Assembly: GCA_018857735.1 (NCBI GenBank)
Contig: JABMCL010001132.1
Span: forward strand, 262,001-326,000
Length of the DNA: 64,000 bases
Reading direction: 5' to 3'
DNA from: Alviniconcha marisindica
Lineage: Eukaryota > Mollusca > Gastropoda > Provannidae
Both the position numbers and the translations under genes were made by a program. The notes below the pieces were generated by a model. That model saw only the letters and a list, made by a program, of their open reading frames with translations, had not been told where the DNA came from and did no database searches. Below are positions 10,893 through 24,063 of the stretch, in pieces (the stretch's first letter is position 1; each line of letters starts with the position of its first letter).

Positions 10893-13800
10893 TGCATGCA
10901 CACACACTGTGGCCAACAACAACAAAATTATAATCATAATTTTTTTTTAAATGAAAGGGCTGTGATGTAAAGTTGTGCCCATTTTGTAACTGGTATTTCT
11001 TCTTTTTTTGAAGGGGGGGGGGGGGGATCGTTAGCTTTTGTTTGATGTTGTGGTGGTTTTATTTTGGGGGCTTCTGTTACACAGGTATGAATGGGACTGC
11101 AGGGTTGATATGCATGTTGATTCTGGTTTTGGGATTGTTGTTTTTCAGACAGAAATATTAAAGACTTAGTTATTTTCTTACCACCTCAAATTTTCTTTGA
11201 TGTAAAGTTAAAAGTACTGAAAATGGTTCAGCTTTGTTTCATCCAGCTATGACTCTATTTATTTACCTGCGTGTTAAGTTTTGTAATTCTTTATTGCACC
11301 ATCCATGAGTCATATTATGATGTGATGAATTGAAAACTGTGCAAGGAATTAGATATGTTACTCTAGTCTTACTGTGCTGCTATTACTCCTGTTTAGCATG
11401 GCTGCACTCATTCTGAATGAAAATCATACTAGAACAACATTTACAGTCATTGCAGAAGTGTTCAACATTGCACAATGTTTGTGATAAGCCCCCCAGACTT
11501 GCAGTAAGCATAATTGATATTATTGTGACGTGTTTGCCCTCAGAAATGGTCAGCTCAGGGCGCGGATACTCAGGGCTTAAGCGTGCTCTTGATAAACTGA
11601 GCGCAAGTAAGTGGCAGGCTCGTGTTTCACACCTTGATCTCCCCACACGCGCTTGGAAATACCACCATTCGCCCTCCTCCCCAGACCAAGCAACTGCCAC
11701 AGTGAGAGCAGAAGAGGAACTGTTTTCCGAAAGGATGTTGGGAATTTTCGTCTGCTGCACGGCAGCCGCAGTTACAAAGATAGTTGACTTTCCACCAGCC
11801 GCATTGACTAGAGTTGGGTTTGAGGTGGGATGGGGAGGAGACTTTCCAGCCATATTGATTGGTGGGATGGGGAGAAGACTTTCCACCAGCCACGTTCACT
11901 GTGGAGGGGTTTGAGGTGGGATGGGGAGGAGACTTTCCACCAGCCACATTCACTGTGGAGGGGTTTGAGGTGGGATGGGGAGAAGACTTTCCACCAGCCA
12001 CGTTCACTGTGGAGGGGTTTGAGGTGGGATGGGGAGAAGACTTTCCACCAGCCACATTCACTGTGGAGGGGTTTGAGGTGGGATGGGGAGAAGACTTTCC
12101 ACCAGCCACATTCACTGTGGAGGGGTTTGAGGTGGGATGGGGAGAAGACTTTCCACCAGCCACATTCACTGTGGAGGGGTTGGAGGTGGGCTTGGAAATA
12201 CCACCATTCCCCTCCCCCAGCCAATCAAATGCCACAGTGAGAGCAGAAGAGGAACTTTTCCGAAAGGATGTTGGGAACTTTCCCCTGCTGCACGGCAGCC
12301 GCAGTTACAAAGATAGTTGACTTTCCACCAGCCGCATTGACTAGAGGGGTTTGAGGTGGGATGGGGAGGAGACTTTCCCCCGCCATCATTGGGGGGTTAG
12401 GTGGGATGGGGAGAAGACTTTCCACCAGCCACATTCACTGTGGAGGGGTTTGAGGTGGGATGGGGAGGAGACTTTCCACCAGCCACATTCACTGTGGAGG
12501 GGTTTGAGGTGGGATGGGGAGGAGACTTTCCACCAGCCACGTTGATTGTGGAGGGGTTTGAGGTGGGATGGGGAGGAGACCTTCCACCAGCCATGTTGAT
12601 TGGGGAAGGGTTTGGGGTGGGATGGGGAGGAGACCTTCCACCAGCCATATTGACTGGGGAAGGGTTTGGGGTGGGATGGGGAGGAGACTTTCCACCAGCC
12701 ATGTTGATTGGGGAAGGGTTTGGGGTGGGATGGGGAGGAGACTTTCCACCAGCCATGTTGACTGGGGAAGGGTTTGGGGTGGGATGGGGAGGAAGTGGAG
12801 CCCCAGTGTATGGTGATATTGTCAAGCGCCTGTGATCTCCCTCCCCACCCTCCTGAAGCCACGCTCACCTGCTGTACAGTGTGTGCCTGCCGTTGTCTTA
12901 GCACCAGTGACGTGAAAGCTGACCCTCGTTGTCTTGCACCAGCAGTGATTGTGCCGTAGTCTTTAATCTTATCCTTACGGCAGCCACTGCCCGCCCTTCA
13001 CTGTGTGTTGCACTTTATTCTGTGAGCTATGAGTACGACACGTGCACCTGCTCCAGCACCATCTGCTCTGGCACGGGCTGCTGCGGCATGGATGTGGTGT
13101 CCTCGCTGCTAACTAAACAGTTGCTGCTGTTGTTGTGAAACGTTCCAAACGCTGAAGCGTACGTGTGTTCATTCGTGGGCTGCGCTGTGTCCTGGCACGA
13201 CGCATTTTGCTGGAAGTAGTCAGCTGTAGTGTGTTTGTGATTCAGAAACTGTGATGCTGTAGAAGGTAGAAAAGATGGAAGTGCGGTGAGCTTGTGGACG
13301 GGGCTGCATTGTTGTGGCACCAGGCATGCATTTCTGGAACATGTTGTGTGTTGTAGTACAGTTGCAGTTCTGTGATTGTCTTGCCATTCGAGTATAGTTT
13401 GGTGACAAACGTGCTTGCATGTCAAAAATTCAGCACCGAGAACAACTGGAGCTGCACTTTCATGTTTTTATGATTTTCAGGGAGAGCAATTTGAAATTGA
13501 ATTAAGTTCTGCCCGCAGAGGTTACACTTTTTTGGGAAAACTATCAAGACCTAGAGAGTGTTTCATGCACAGCACATCTGTATGTGTGTACACAAGCAGA
13601 CGCATGTCACACATGCACAGGGACACATGTACAGAGTGTGTATATGTGTGTGTTTATTTCTGAGCAAAGAAGTTCTGGTATTATCAGGCACATCTACTTT
13701 TGTCAATGGCCATGGATGTTCTGATGAACACTGCCTGTGCTTTGTATCACAAGAAGATATGTTGATATAAAGAAAATGTATTTGTTATTACCAGTAGCAT

Positions 13801-14217
13801 AACAGTTTTGGAGGAAATAATGATAAAGACTTCCATACAGTTTTGTTAAGGATGCTTGTTTTGTTTTTTATGACACAGGCAGTAACTGTTTGTTAAAGCT
13901 TTGTCTTTTCTTTCATATATATGTATTTCCAGGAACCTTTCTATTTGGGGTGGGTGGGGACTTATAATTTAAAACAATACTGCTACACTGTTGCATTTGA
14001 TGCATTGGCTGGAATCATGCTTTCACACTATGTGTCATGCTACACTGTCTTGCATTCTGCACTGCCATTGGTGATGCCTCCATTTGTGTTAGCGTAGGGA
14101 GTTGTGCAGTTGTCTGCAGCATGCTGTGCATCAGCATCAGGTTTATTATTACCACTTCTTTGATGAAACCTAAATCTAACACTGTAACAGTAACACAACC
14201 AGTACTTTTCCATATAT

Positions 14218-14285
<68 letters not shown>

Positions 14286-17200
14286 TGTAAACGTGCAAAC
14301 TGCCAGGCCAGGTAAATATTATGTGGGTGGTATCATTTATTGAGAGTGGTAAGAATAAAACCTTGTCTCACAGTGTCATTTATGAATTTGACACCCCCAC
14401 CCCCACCCACAAGAGAGGGGGGGGGGGGGGTGCTTAATATTTTGTGGTACATGTGTTTGCTAGTGCATTTGGTCATATGATTAAAAGGTGGACAGTCCCT
14501 ATGTACGTGTGCAGAATTGTGCAGAACCAGTTGAGCTAAAAAACAAAAACATTGACCTGTGAACATCACAGATTTGGTCAGATAAGTTACATGATTTCTG
14601 GCAAACAAGGCTGTCTGAAACTTGGCCCAGAATAAGATTTTGATGCTGGCATCCAGACTGTAACTCCTCTTTGCCTGGTGCATTGTGCATTTCATGTCTG
14701 TTTGGTGTCAAATATCCATTATCCCTGTTCTTGTTGGATAAATCTTTGAGTTGATAAGTCTAGGCAGGGGCCACCAGACTTCCAAGTCCCATCTCTCACC
14801 CATGTGTAGGTCAGAAATAGTAACACCACATGGCCCTGTCTGATAAGTGTATGCCTGCAGAGAAGCATGAAAACAGAAAATAGAACACTGACCTGAATCA
14901 GTAACAACTGCATAATTCCAGTCCATGGTTTGAACGGTGGGTGCATTCAAATCGAAGGTATTGCATCAAATGACACGACCTGTCACTGAATGTTTGACCT
15001 ACTACATACGTCACGAAGTGTGACATATGTCATTCATTTGTTTTGAATTATTGGTTTCTTAATTTTTTGTTTCAGTAAGAAAAGCCAATAGAGTTTTGTT
15101 TTTTTTACTTATCTTTCATGTTTTGGGTGTGTGGGGTTTTAAAATATTCTTTTACGAGTTAGGTGTGTTGGAGTACCTGATCTGTTTAAATTTTCGTGAT
15201 GCTACATTATGCAAAGGATCTTGCATTTGTTTATGTCTTGTTTGTTCCTTTGTTTGCTGTAGGTTGTTCTTGCTGTTTTGTTGTTGTTTAATTTTTGTGA
15301 TGCTGCTTTATGCCAAGGATCTTGCATTTGTTTATATCTTGTTTCTTTCTTTGTTTGCTGTAAGTTGTTCTTGGCTGTTTTGTTGTTGTTTAATTTTGGA
15401 GGCCCCCACCTCTTTGCTTCTCACATTACTGGCATTGTGGAACTGCATCTGTTGTTCCACAGCCCTGATGGAAAAGGGGTCCTCTGACATCCCTGTTGAC
15501 CCACTGAAGCGCACAGGGAGGCCATTTGGTGGACTTGTCAACGACATCAAGCGGCGTTACCCACACTACATCAGCGACTTGCGAGACGGTTTGAACATCA
15601 AGTGCTTGATGGCTTCCATCTTCATCTTCTTCGCCTGCATCTCTCCATGCATCGCCTTCGGAGGTTTGCTAGGTCAGCGCTAGCTAAACAGCTAAACAAA
15701 GTTTCTTGGCTTGACTGGAACTCCAGTCCACACGGCTGCATGTGGGCGTAACAAAGTTGAAAATCCAGCTACCTGAGTTGTTTCCCAGCCATTTTGATCA
15801 TTGTTTCTTGCAATTTTTGCTTTATCTGTGTGTTTTCTTGCTACCGGCTGTTAGGCCTGCTTCTCTGATTGAAATGTGGGCACTGGATCTTTAACATGCC
15901 TTGTGACAGCATATGGCGGTCATGGCAAAGTCAACCTGATATAACCTTCCTGGTTGACTGGGCATAAAAAAGCAAGTTACCTTACCTCATGGTGAAGGGT
16001 TTCCCAAAGGCCATCTGCCAGAAAGACATCGTAGGACGTCATCAAAACAAATTAAAGACAGTGGAGTGTTAACTTGTTTTGTTTTTACTGTTGACTGAAC
16101 ACATAAAAGGTTCATTTATTAGGACAAAACACAACATGCTAATTTTTGGCATAATCCCCTTTATCAAGCTACAATATGACACTTAAAAAACAGTTAAATG
16201 GTGAAGAAAAACGACGAAAAATGAGATGGAGAGCTAAGCCACTTATCTATTTTTGGATGAGCTGCTTTGTTTTCATGACACTAGCTGTCATTCTTGTTTC
16301 CGATTTTTGTTGGTTGAACAGATTTTTGTCGACTGAATGGTAGATTCCCAGTTGGACATGTATTCTCTCCTCTTGTAGCTGCCTTTGTTTGTTCATGCTT
16401 AAGCAAGTCTGGTCTGCTTTTGTTTACTTTCCAGATGAGAAAACCCAAGGCCTCATGGGTGTTACAGAGACAATTGTGTGCACATCCATATCAGGCATGC
16501 TGTTCAGTCTGTTTTGCGGTCAGCCCTTGTTGCTGATTGGTCCAACCGGTCCTGTGCTCGTTTTTGAGCAGTCACTCTACAACGTGAGTTTGACTCAAGT
16601 TATCTTCTTTTGGTGGAGTTTTGATACGGGGGGGGGCATTCTAGCAGAGTGATATTTTTTGGTTCCGTTCTAGTGGGGTAATATTATTTATTATTTTCTG
16701 TTCAATTGAATAATCTTTTTTGGTCTCATTCTGTTCTTATTCTTTTATTCCATTTTTAGTGTAGGTGATATATTTTCTTGTTCCATTTCTAGATGACTGA
16801 TATATAAAATAAAAAAAAGGCTCTATTTTGTCACTTAAATCAAATAAAAAATGGGGTTGGGGTGGGGTGGGGGTTAGTTGTTTTCACCCATTGCATATCA
16901 CATAACGTTTGAGAGTAATATAACACTTTATCCTTATGTTTTTGCACTTCACTCTAAAGTGCAGTGTGGAGTTCTTTTTGCAGTTCACTCTAAAGTACTG
17001 TGTGGAGTTCTTTTTTGCAGTTCTCTCTAAAGTACTGTGTGGAGTTCTTTTTGCAGTTCACTCTAAACTACGGTGTGGAGTTCTTTTTGCAGTTCACTCT
17101 AAACTATGGTGTGGAGTTCTTTTTGCAGTTCACTCTAAACTACGGTGTGGAGTTCTTTTTGCAGTTCACTCTAAACTATGGTGTGGAGTTCTTGCCGATG

Positions 17201-20200
17201 CGGTGCTGGATTGGACTGTTTGTGGCCATAATTTCCATCATCACCGTGGCACTGGAGGGGAGTTTCCTGGTGCGCTTCGTCACGCGATTCGCCGAGGAGA
17301 TCTTCGCCATCCTCATTTCCATCATTTTCATCTACGAAGTGGTCCTAAAACTTGTACATGTGAGTCGTACTGTTACTGTTATTTCGTGGCCTTTAAAAAA
17401 AAGATTATTGATGGATGAACAGAAACATTTCTTTCAGTTTTAGGCAGGGGCTTTGTATGGGTGTTACTTTTGGAGCAAGTGCACAGACTTGACAGAGAGG
17501 GGGTGTTACTTTTGGAGCAAGTGCACAGACTTGACAGAGAGGGGGTGTTACTTTTGGAGCAAGTGCACAGACTTGACAGAGAGGGGGTGTTACTTTTGGA
17601 GCAAGTGCACAGACTTGACAGAGAGGGGGTGTTACTTTTGGAGAATGTGCACAGACTTGACAGAGAGGGGGTGTTACTTTTGGAGAATGTGCACAGACTT
17701 GACAGAGAGGGGGTGTTACTTTTGGAGAATGTGCACAGACTTGACAGAGAGGGGGTGTTACTTTTGGAGAATGTGCACAGACTTGACAGAGAGGGGGTGT
17801 TACTTTTGGAGAATGTGCACAGACTTGACAGAGAGGGGGTGTTACTTTTGGAGAATGTGCACAGACTTGACAGAGAGGGGGTGTTACTTTTGGAGAATGT
17901 GCACAGACTTGACAGAGAGGGGGTGTTACTTTTGGAGAATGTGCACAGACTTGACAGAGAGGGGGTGTTACTTTTGGAGAATGTGCACAGACTTGACAGA
18001 GAGGGGGTGTTACTTTTGGAGCAAGTGCACAGACTTGACAGAGAGGGGGTGTTACTTTTTTGGGGCAAGTGCACAGACTTGACAGAGAGGGGGTGTTATT
18101 TTTGGAGCAAGTGCACAGACTTGACAGAGAGGGGGTGTTATTTTTGGAGCAAGTGCACAGACTTGACAGAGAGGGGGTGTTATTTTTGGAGCAAGTGCAC
18201 AGACTTGACAGAGAGGGGGTGTTATTTTTGGAGCAAGTGCACAGACTTGACAGAGAGGGGGTGTTACTTTTGGAGAATGTGCACAGACTTGACAGAGAGG
18301 GGGTGTTACTTTTGGAGAATGTGCACAGACTTGACAGAGAGGGGGTGTTACTTTTGGAGAATGTGCACAGACTTGACAGAGAGGGGGTGTTACTTTTGGA
18401 GCAAGTGCACAGACTTGACAGAGAGGGGGTGTTACTTTTGGAGCAAGTGCACAGACTTGACAGAGAGGGGGTGTTACTTTTGGAGAATGTGCACAGACTT
18501 GACAGAGAGGGGGTGTTACTTTTGGAGAATGTGCACAGACTTGACAGAGAGGGGGTGTTACTTTTGGAGAATGTGCACAGACTTGACAGAGAGGGGGTGT
18601 TACTTTTGGAGCAAGTGCACAGACTTGACAGAGAGGGGGTGTTACTTTTGGAGAAGTGCACAGACTTGACAGAGAGGGGGTGTTACTTTTGGAGAATGTG
18701 CACAGACTTGACAGAGAGGGGGTGTTACTTTTGGAGAATGTGCACAGACTTGACAGAGAGGGGGTGTTACTTTTGGAGAATGTGCACAGACTTGACAGAG
18801 AGGGGGTGTTACTTTTGGAGAATGTGCACAGACTTGACAGAGAGGGGGTGTTACTTTTGGAGAATGTGCACAGACTTGACAGAGAGGGGGTGTTACTTTT
18901 GGAGAATGTGCACAGACTTGACAGAGAGGGGGTGTTACTTTTGGAGCAAGTGCACAGACTTGACAGAGAGGGGGTGTTACTTTTGGAGAATGTGCACAGA
19001 CTTGACAGAGAGGGGGTGTTACTTTTGGAGAATGTGCACAGACTTGACAGAGAGGGGGTGTTACTTTTGGAGAATGTGCACAGACTTGACAGAGAGGGGG
19101 TGTTACTTTTGGAGCAAGTGCACAGACTTGACAGAGAGGGGGTGTTACTTTTGGAGAATGTGCACAGACTTGACAGAGAGGGGGTGTTACTTTTGGAGCA
19201 AGTGCACAGACTTGACAGAGAGGGGGTGTTACTTTTGGAGCAAGTGCACAGACTTGACAGAGAGGGGGTGTTATTTTTGGAGCAAGTGCACAGACTTGAC
19301 AGAGAGGGGGTGTTATTTTTGGAGCAGTGCACAGACTTGACAGAGAGGGGGTGTTATTTTTGGAGCAAGTGCACAGACTTGACAGAGAGGGGGTGTTATT
19401 TTTGGAGCAAGTGCACAGACTTGACAGAGAGGGGGTGTTATTTTTGGAGCAAGTGCACAGACTTGACAGAGAGGGGGTGTTATTTTTGGAGCAAGTGCAC
19501 AGACTTGACAGAGAGGGGGTGTTACTTTTGGAGAATGTGCACAGACTTGACAGAGAGGGGGTGTTACTTTTGGAGAATGTGCACAGACTTGACAGAGAGG
19601 GGGTGTTACTTTTGGAGAATGTGCACAGACTTGACAGAGAGGGGGTGGTTATCTTTTGGAGAAGTGCACAGACTTGACAGAGAGGGGGTGTTACTTTTGG
19701 AGAATGTGCACAGACTTGACAGAGAGGGGGTGTTACTTTTGGAGAATGTGCACAGACTTGACAGAGAGGGGGTGTTACTTTTGGAGAATGTGCACAGACT
19801 TGACAGAGAGGGGGTGTTACTTTTGGAGAATGTGCACAGACTTGACAGAGAGGGGGTGTTACTTTTGGAGAATGTGCACAGACTTGACAGAGAGGGGGTG
19901 TTACTTTTGGAGAATGTGCACAGACTTGACAGAGAGGGGGTGTTACTTTTGGAGAATGTGCACAGACTTGACAGAGAGGGGGTGTTACTTTTGGAGAATG
20001 TGCACAGACTTGACAGAGAGGGGGTGTTACTTTTGGAGAATGTGCACAGACTTGACAGAGAGGGGGTGTTACTTTTGGAGAATGTGCACAGACTTGACAG
20101 AGAGGGGGTGTTACTTTTGGAGAATGTGCACAGACTTGACAGAGAGGGGGTGTTACTTTTGGAGAATGTGCACAGACTTGACAGAGAGGGGGTGTTACTT

Positions 20201-23200
20201 TTGGAGAATGTGCACAGACTTGACAGAGAGGGGGTGTTACTTTTGGAGAATGTGCACAGACTTGACAGAGAGGGGGTGTTACTTTTGGAGAATGTGCACA
20301 GACTTGACAGAGAGGGGGTGTTACTTTTGGAGAATGTGCACAGACTTGACAGAGAGGGGGTGTTACTTTTGGAGAATGTGCACAGACTTGACAGAGAGGG
20401 GGTGTTACTTTTGGAGAATGTGCACAGACTTGACAGAGAGGGGGTGTTACTTTTGGAGAATGTGCACAGACTTGACAGAGAGGGGGTGTTACTTTTGGAG
20501 AATGTGCACAGACTTGACAGAGAGGGGGTGTTACTTTTGGAGAATGTGCACAGACTTGACAGAGAGGGGGTGTTACTTTTGGAGAATGTGCACAGACTTG
20601 ACAGAGAGGGGGTGTTACTTTTGGAGAATGTGCACAGACTTGACAGAGAGGGGGTGTTACTTTTGGAGAATGTGCACAGACTTGACAGAGAGGGGGTGTT
20701 ACTTTTGGAGAATGTGCACAGACTTGACAGAGAGGGGGTGTTACTTTTGGAGAATGTGCACAGACTTGACAGAGAGGGGGTGTTACTTTTGGAGAATGTG
20801 CACAGACTTGACAGAGAGGGGGTGTTACTTTTGGAGAATGTGCACAGACTTGACAGAGAGGGGGTGTTACTTTTGGAGAATGTGCACAGACTTGACAGAG
20901 AGGGGGTGTTACTTTTGGAGAATGTGCACAGACTTGACAGAGAGGGGGTGTTACTTTTGGAGAATGTGCACAGACTTGACAGAGAGGGGGTGTTACTTTT
21001 GGAGAATGTGCACAGACTTGACAGAGAGGGGGTGTTACTTTTGGAGAATGTGCACAGACTTGACAGAGAGGGGGTGTTACTTTTGGAGAATGTGCACAGA
21101 CTTGACAGAGAGGGGGTGTTACTTTTGGAGAATGTGCACAGACTTGACAGAGAGGGGGTGTTACTTTTGGAGCAAGTGCACAGACTTGACAGAGAGGGGG
21201 TGTTACTTTTGGAGAATGTGCACAGACTTGACAGAGAGGGGGTGTTACTTTTGGAGCAAGTGCACAGACTTGACAGAGAGGGGGTGTTACTTTTGGAGAA
21301 GTGCACAGACTTGACAGAGAGGGGGTGTTACTTTTGGAGCAAGTGCACAGACTTGACAGAGAGGGGGTGTTACTTTTGGAGCAAGTGCACAGACTTGACA
21401 GAGAGGGGGTGTTACTTTTGGAGCAAGTGCACAGACTTGACAGAGAGGGGGTGTTACTTTTGGAGCAAGTGCACAGACTTGACAGAGAGGGGGTGTTACT
21501 TTTTTGGGGCAAGTGCACAGACTTGACAGAGAGGGGGTGTTACTTTTGGAGCAAGTGCACAGACTTGACAGAGAGGGGGTGTTACTTTTGGAGCAAGTGC
21601 ACAGACTTGACAGAGAGGGGGTGTTACTTTTGGAGCAAGTGCACAGACTTGACAGAGAGGGGGTGTTACTTTTGGAGCAAGTGCACAGACTTGACAGAGA
21701 GGGGGTGTTATTTTTGGAGCAAGTGCACAGACTTGACAGAGAGGGGGTGTTATTTTTGGAGCAAGTGCACAGACTTGACAGAGAGGGGGTGTTATTTTTG
21801 GAGCAAGTGCACAGACTTGACAGAGAGGGGGTGTTATTTTTGGAGCAAGTGCACAGACTTGACAGAGAGGGGGTGTTACTTTTGGAGAAGTGCACAGACT
21901 TGACAGAGAGGGGGTGTTACTTTTGGAGAAGTGCACAGACTTGACAGAGAGGGGGTGTTACTTTTGGAGAATGTGCACAGACTTGACAGAGAGGGGGTGT
22001 TACTTTTGGAGAATGTGCACAGACTTGACAGAGAGGGGGTGTTACTTTTGGAGAATGTGCACAGACTTGACAGAGAGGGGGTGTTACTTTTGGAGAATGT
22101 GCACAGACTTGACAGAGAGGGGGTGTTACTTTTGGAGAAGTGCACAGACTTGACAGAGAGGGGGTGTTACTTTTGGAGAATGTGCACAGACTTGACAGAG
22201 AGGGGGTGTTATTTTTGGAGCAAGTGCACAGACTTGACAGAGAGGGGGTGTTATTTTTGGAGCAAGTGCACAGACTTGACAGAGAGGGGGTGTTATTTTT
22301 GGACCAAGTGCACAGAGAGAGCGTGTTACTTCTGGAGAATGTGCACACAGAGAGCAACGAAGTTCTTGAAGTTAAAACTTGAGTACGCCTGGAGTTCAGT
22401 GTATGTTTGACTCGGCTTGTTGACTGTGTGCTTTGCAGTGGTTCAGACATTAATTAAATATGCAGTGCACTGAAAAGAGGCTAAACTTTTAAGAGAGTCT
22501 TTCACCAGTTAGTGTTGGGGAGGAGATGGTGGGGTTGGAGGTGTGGGTCACTGAAGAAAGAAGGACAGACAACAGATGGAATAAACAACAGGCTTGAAAA
22601 AATAAAAACCAAAAACCATGCACAGCTACAGCTGCTCAGCTCTGCCCTGAGATCATTGTACACAAGCAGACAGTGCCATTACCTTGCTTCAGAAGAGCAC
22701 AGTCTTCACTCCCCAAGAAGCACATTCTGATCTCCTGCAACTGGGATCCTTGTACGCTGGCAGACAGTGCCATTACCTTGCTTCAGAAGAACACAGTCTT
22801 CGCCCTCCAAGAAGCACATTCTGATCTCCTGCAACTGGGATCCTTGTACGCTGGCAGACAGTGCCATTACCTTGCTTCAGAAGAGCACAGTCTTTGCTCC
22901 CCATAGATATATAAAGAGCACATTCTGGTGTCCTCCCACAACTGAGACCATTGTGTGTGGACCATTGTTGCTGTTACCTTGCTTTAGAGCATGCTCCTCA
23001 CAGACATGCAGAAAGTGCTCTTTAGTCTCCTTCCACAACTGAGACCATTTTGTGCGGGCAGACATTGCTGTTACCTTGCTTTAGAGCAATGTGGTCTTTG
23101 CTCCACACAGACATTCAAAGAGTGCTCTCTAGCCTTATAGTAAGACCATTGTGTGCGGGCAGACATTGCTGTTACCTTGCTTTAGAGCAGTGTGGTCTTT

Positions 23201-23676
23201 GCTCCACACAGACATTCAAAGAGTGCTCTCTAGCCTCATACTGAGACCATTGTATACAGGCAGACATTTTGCCATTGCCTTGCTTCAGAAGAACGCTGTC
23301 TTTGCTCTCCACAGACATTCAAAGAACACCCTCTGGTCTCCTCCTACAACTGCCCTTCCAATGACACCGACGGTCTGTACAACGTCACCAGCCCCTACAA
23401 CATTTCCGTCAACAACAGCAGCCTCTACAACAACTCCTACTACTCCCTTGCGCCCCCCACGGGCAGCGACAGCTTGGAGCTTGTGGACCAGCATGAGAGC
23501 AGCAGCCACCTGTATCACAAGAAGGTGATGCCACAGCCCAACACGGCGCTGCTGTCGTTGATTCTCACCATCGGTACTTTCCTCATCGCCTACTTTCTCC
23601 GGATCTTCCGCAACAGCAGGTTCCTGGGGAGAAGTGTGAGTTGCCAGCTTCTTTCTTTGTATGTGTGTGTGATGTG

Positions 23677-23709
<33 letters not shown>

Positions 23710-23997
23710 GTGTGTGTGTGATGTGGTGGGTGGGTGTGCGTGTGTGTGTGTATATGTGTGTGATGTGGTGTGATGTGTGTGTGTGTGTGTGCGCCTGCCT
23801 GTGTATCTGGGTCAGTTTGTCAATGTCTGCATGCCCACCTGTAATAGTAAAATTGGGGAACAGAAGATTTTATAATATATATTTGTAACTTTCATTTTTC
23901 TGTATTGTCTGTATGTACCTTTTGTCTTGGGCAACATGGGGCTTGGAGAGATGAGAAGGGGGATGAGGTGACTGGTGTGTGCATGTGTAACATGAGG

Positions 23998-24063
<66 letters not shown>

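Noticed and set aside
11383..12904. Several 130-200 codon ORFs with Gly/Trp- or Pro/Ser-rich repeats
   Set aside because: They are translations of the 54-bp minisatellite in four frames.
17455..22330. CRISPR-like array
   Set aside because: Units are contiguous with no unique spacers, and the context is an animal intron.
17405..22450. ORFs of up to 958 codons on both strands across 17.4-22.4 kb
   Set aside because: They are readings of the 42-bp repeat. The unit has no stop in several frames, both strands are open, and the array sits in an intron of a clear gene.
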